NCBI GenBank assembly: GCA_027012045.1
Contig: JALUZI010000232.1
Coordinates: 1 to 5,346, forward strand
DNA: 5,346 nucleotides
Reading direction: 5' to 3'
DNA from: Desulfurococcales archaeon
GTDB lineage: Archaea > Thermoproteota > Thermoprotei_A > Sulfolobales > Acidilobaceae
The first letter of the stretch is position 1. The number at the start of each line of letters is the position of its first letter. A model generated the notes under the pieces. That model had not been told where the DNA came from and ran no database searches. It saw only the letters and a program-made list of their open reading frames with translations. This document shows, one piece after another, positions 4,658 to 5,346 of this stretch. The position numbers and the translations under genes are program-made.

Positions 4658-5346
4658 TCATGTGAACCACTGGTCAAGACGGGATTGCCGGTATTCCATA
4701 AGCAGGAGTTTGCTCATTGCAAATATTCTGTCGACAGGGTATCTTACTAGGCCTGCCAGTGTTTTCTTGAGCTCTTCAAGGCTTGATGGTTTGTTTACCG
4801 GGGGGTTAACAAGGATGTTTCTAACCGCCTCCCTTATTTGCCAGTTACCGACAGGAGCGTAATAAGAGGGGAGAACCTCCCTGATAATCAGGACGGCAGC
4901 CTGCCTCTTCATCTCGTATAGCTTTTCCGCAACGGCTGTGCGTGCAGCTAGGAATCCCCCATCCATTTTATCGAACACCCCTATTCTATCCTCGTATACT
5001 TTGACTACTGCCGGTTTACTAGACCCTTGAACCCAGGGTGTTTCAGGGTACCATATTTCGATCCATTCAGCCCTGTATGACTGTGGGATTAGTATTATTG
5101 TGTAGTAGTTACCTATGTAGTTTCCATGGAACACTGTCACACTGTCAATCAGGGGGTATGCTTGTATTCTCTTGAGGAGATTGTTACCTATTATTGTGTC
5201 AACAGCAGTTATACCCCATCTTGTGGGGACTATCCTCCTATGCCTGAGTTGACCCGTCATTCCAAGTGTGAACGCTTTGATTATGGTGTACACATCAACG
5301 CCCTCGCTGTACAGTCGGAAAACCGCCTTACTGGATTTCAGGTCGT
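4658..5346 (-). CDS. nreA: Archaeal Nre-family DNA repair protein (C-terminal part; 5' end beyond the window)
   Basis: 228 residues are visible and the frame is still open at base 5346, so the reading from GTG 5293 is not the true start. Motifs of the archaeal NreA/NreB (DUF650/651) family: RRIVPTRWGITAVDTIIGN, then YIGNYYTIILIP, YRAEWIEIWYPETPW, DGGFLAARTAVAEKL, RRQ-type KRQAAVLIIREVLPSYYAPVGNW and QIREAVRNIL. The protein ends QSRLDQWFT, a canonical PCNA-interacting PIP box (QxxLxxWF) at the extreme C terminus, as known for Nre proteins, which are implicated in resistance to DNA damage together with the sliding clamp. VPTRW is commonly followed by SITAVD in the family; here it is GITAVD. It lies upstream of the whiP-like gene on the same strand, probably co-transcribed. 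The family is clear; the choice of A rather than B is by what is usual in Crenarchaea. Confidence 0.9.
   Translation of the reverse strand, partial: DLKSSKAVFRLYSEGVDVYTIIKAFTLGMTGQLRHRRIVPTRWGITAVDTIIGNNLLKRIQAYPLIDSVTVFHGNYIGNYYTIILIPQSYRAEWIEIWYPETPWVQGSSKPAVVKVYEDRIGVFDKMDGGFLAARTAVAEKLYEMKRQAAVLIIREVLPSYYAPVGNWQIREAVRNILVNPPVNKPSSLEELKKTLAGLVRYPVDRIFAMSKLLLMEYRQSRLDQWFT

Noticed and set aside
4660..4675. CCAGTGGTTCAC, similar to the core of an origin recognition box
   Set aside because: It encodes the QWF residues of the Nre PIP box, so the likeness is explained by protein coding and lacks the G-rich flank.
4572..4862. Plus-strand ORF of 96 codons across the Nre 3' end and spacer
   Set aside because: Most of it is antisense to the conserved C-terminal part of the Nre gene, including the PIP box; it has no RBS and no recognisable features.

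Overview
The window looks like chromosomal DNA of a hyperthermophilic crenarchaeon, most likely of the Desulfurococcales. The signs are archaeal release factor aRF1, an Nre-family repair protein with a PCNA-binding tail, a WhiP-like double winged-helix protein, many GTG/TTG starts, GGAGGTG-type ribosome binding sites (RBSs) and short TTTAAA/TTTATTAA promoter boxes just upstream of genes. The genus is inference only.

Left part (1-2607). The 5' part of the aRF1 gene (prf1, minus strand, leaving the window at base 1) is divergent from a YrdC-domain threonylcarbamoyl-AMP synthase gene. That gene is followed by a small cysteine-free thioredoxin-fold-like protein, probably in the same transcript. 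This pair converges on an ornithine carbamoyltransferase gene (argF, minus strand), with only 2 bp between the two stop codons. Translation termination and tRNA modification therefore share one control region.

Middle part (2608-3793). argF is divergent from two overlapping plus-strand genes: a small helix-rich, DNA-binding-like protein and a winged-helix protein resembling the archaeal DUF4443 group. Both divergent pairs (prf1/tsaC and argF/small gene) are separated by under 80 bp around one AT box that can serve as TATA element on both strands. A 226-bp AT-rich gap follows, with a possible 47-codon leaderless ORF.

Right part (3794-5346). On the minus strand, an Nre-family DNA repair gene (5' end beyond base 5346) ends in a PCNA-interaction (PIP) box and is followed after 99 bp by a gene for a two-winged-helix protein that fits WhiP, the Cdt1-like origin-binding protein of Crenarchaea. 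This reads as a DNA replication/repair cluster. A 20-bp element, GTTAACYCCCCAGTTAACAT, occurs once on each side of the whiP-like gene, at 3563 and 4638, with one mismatch. It is the most unusual structure in the window and may be an origin or initiator site, a 3'-end hairpin, or the scar of a captured element.
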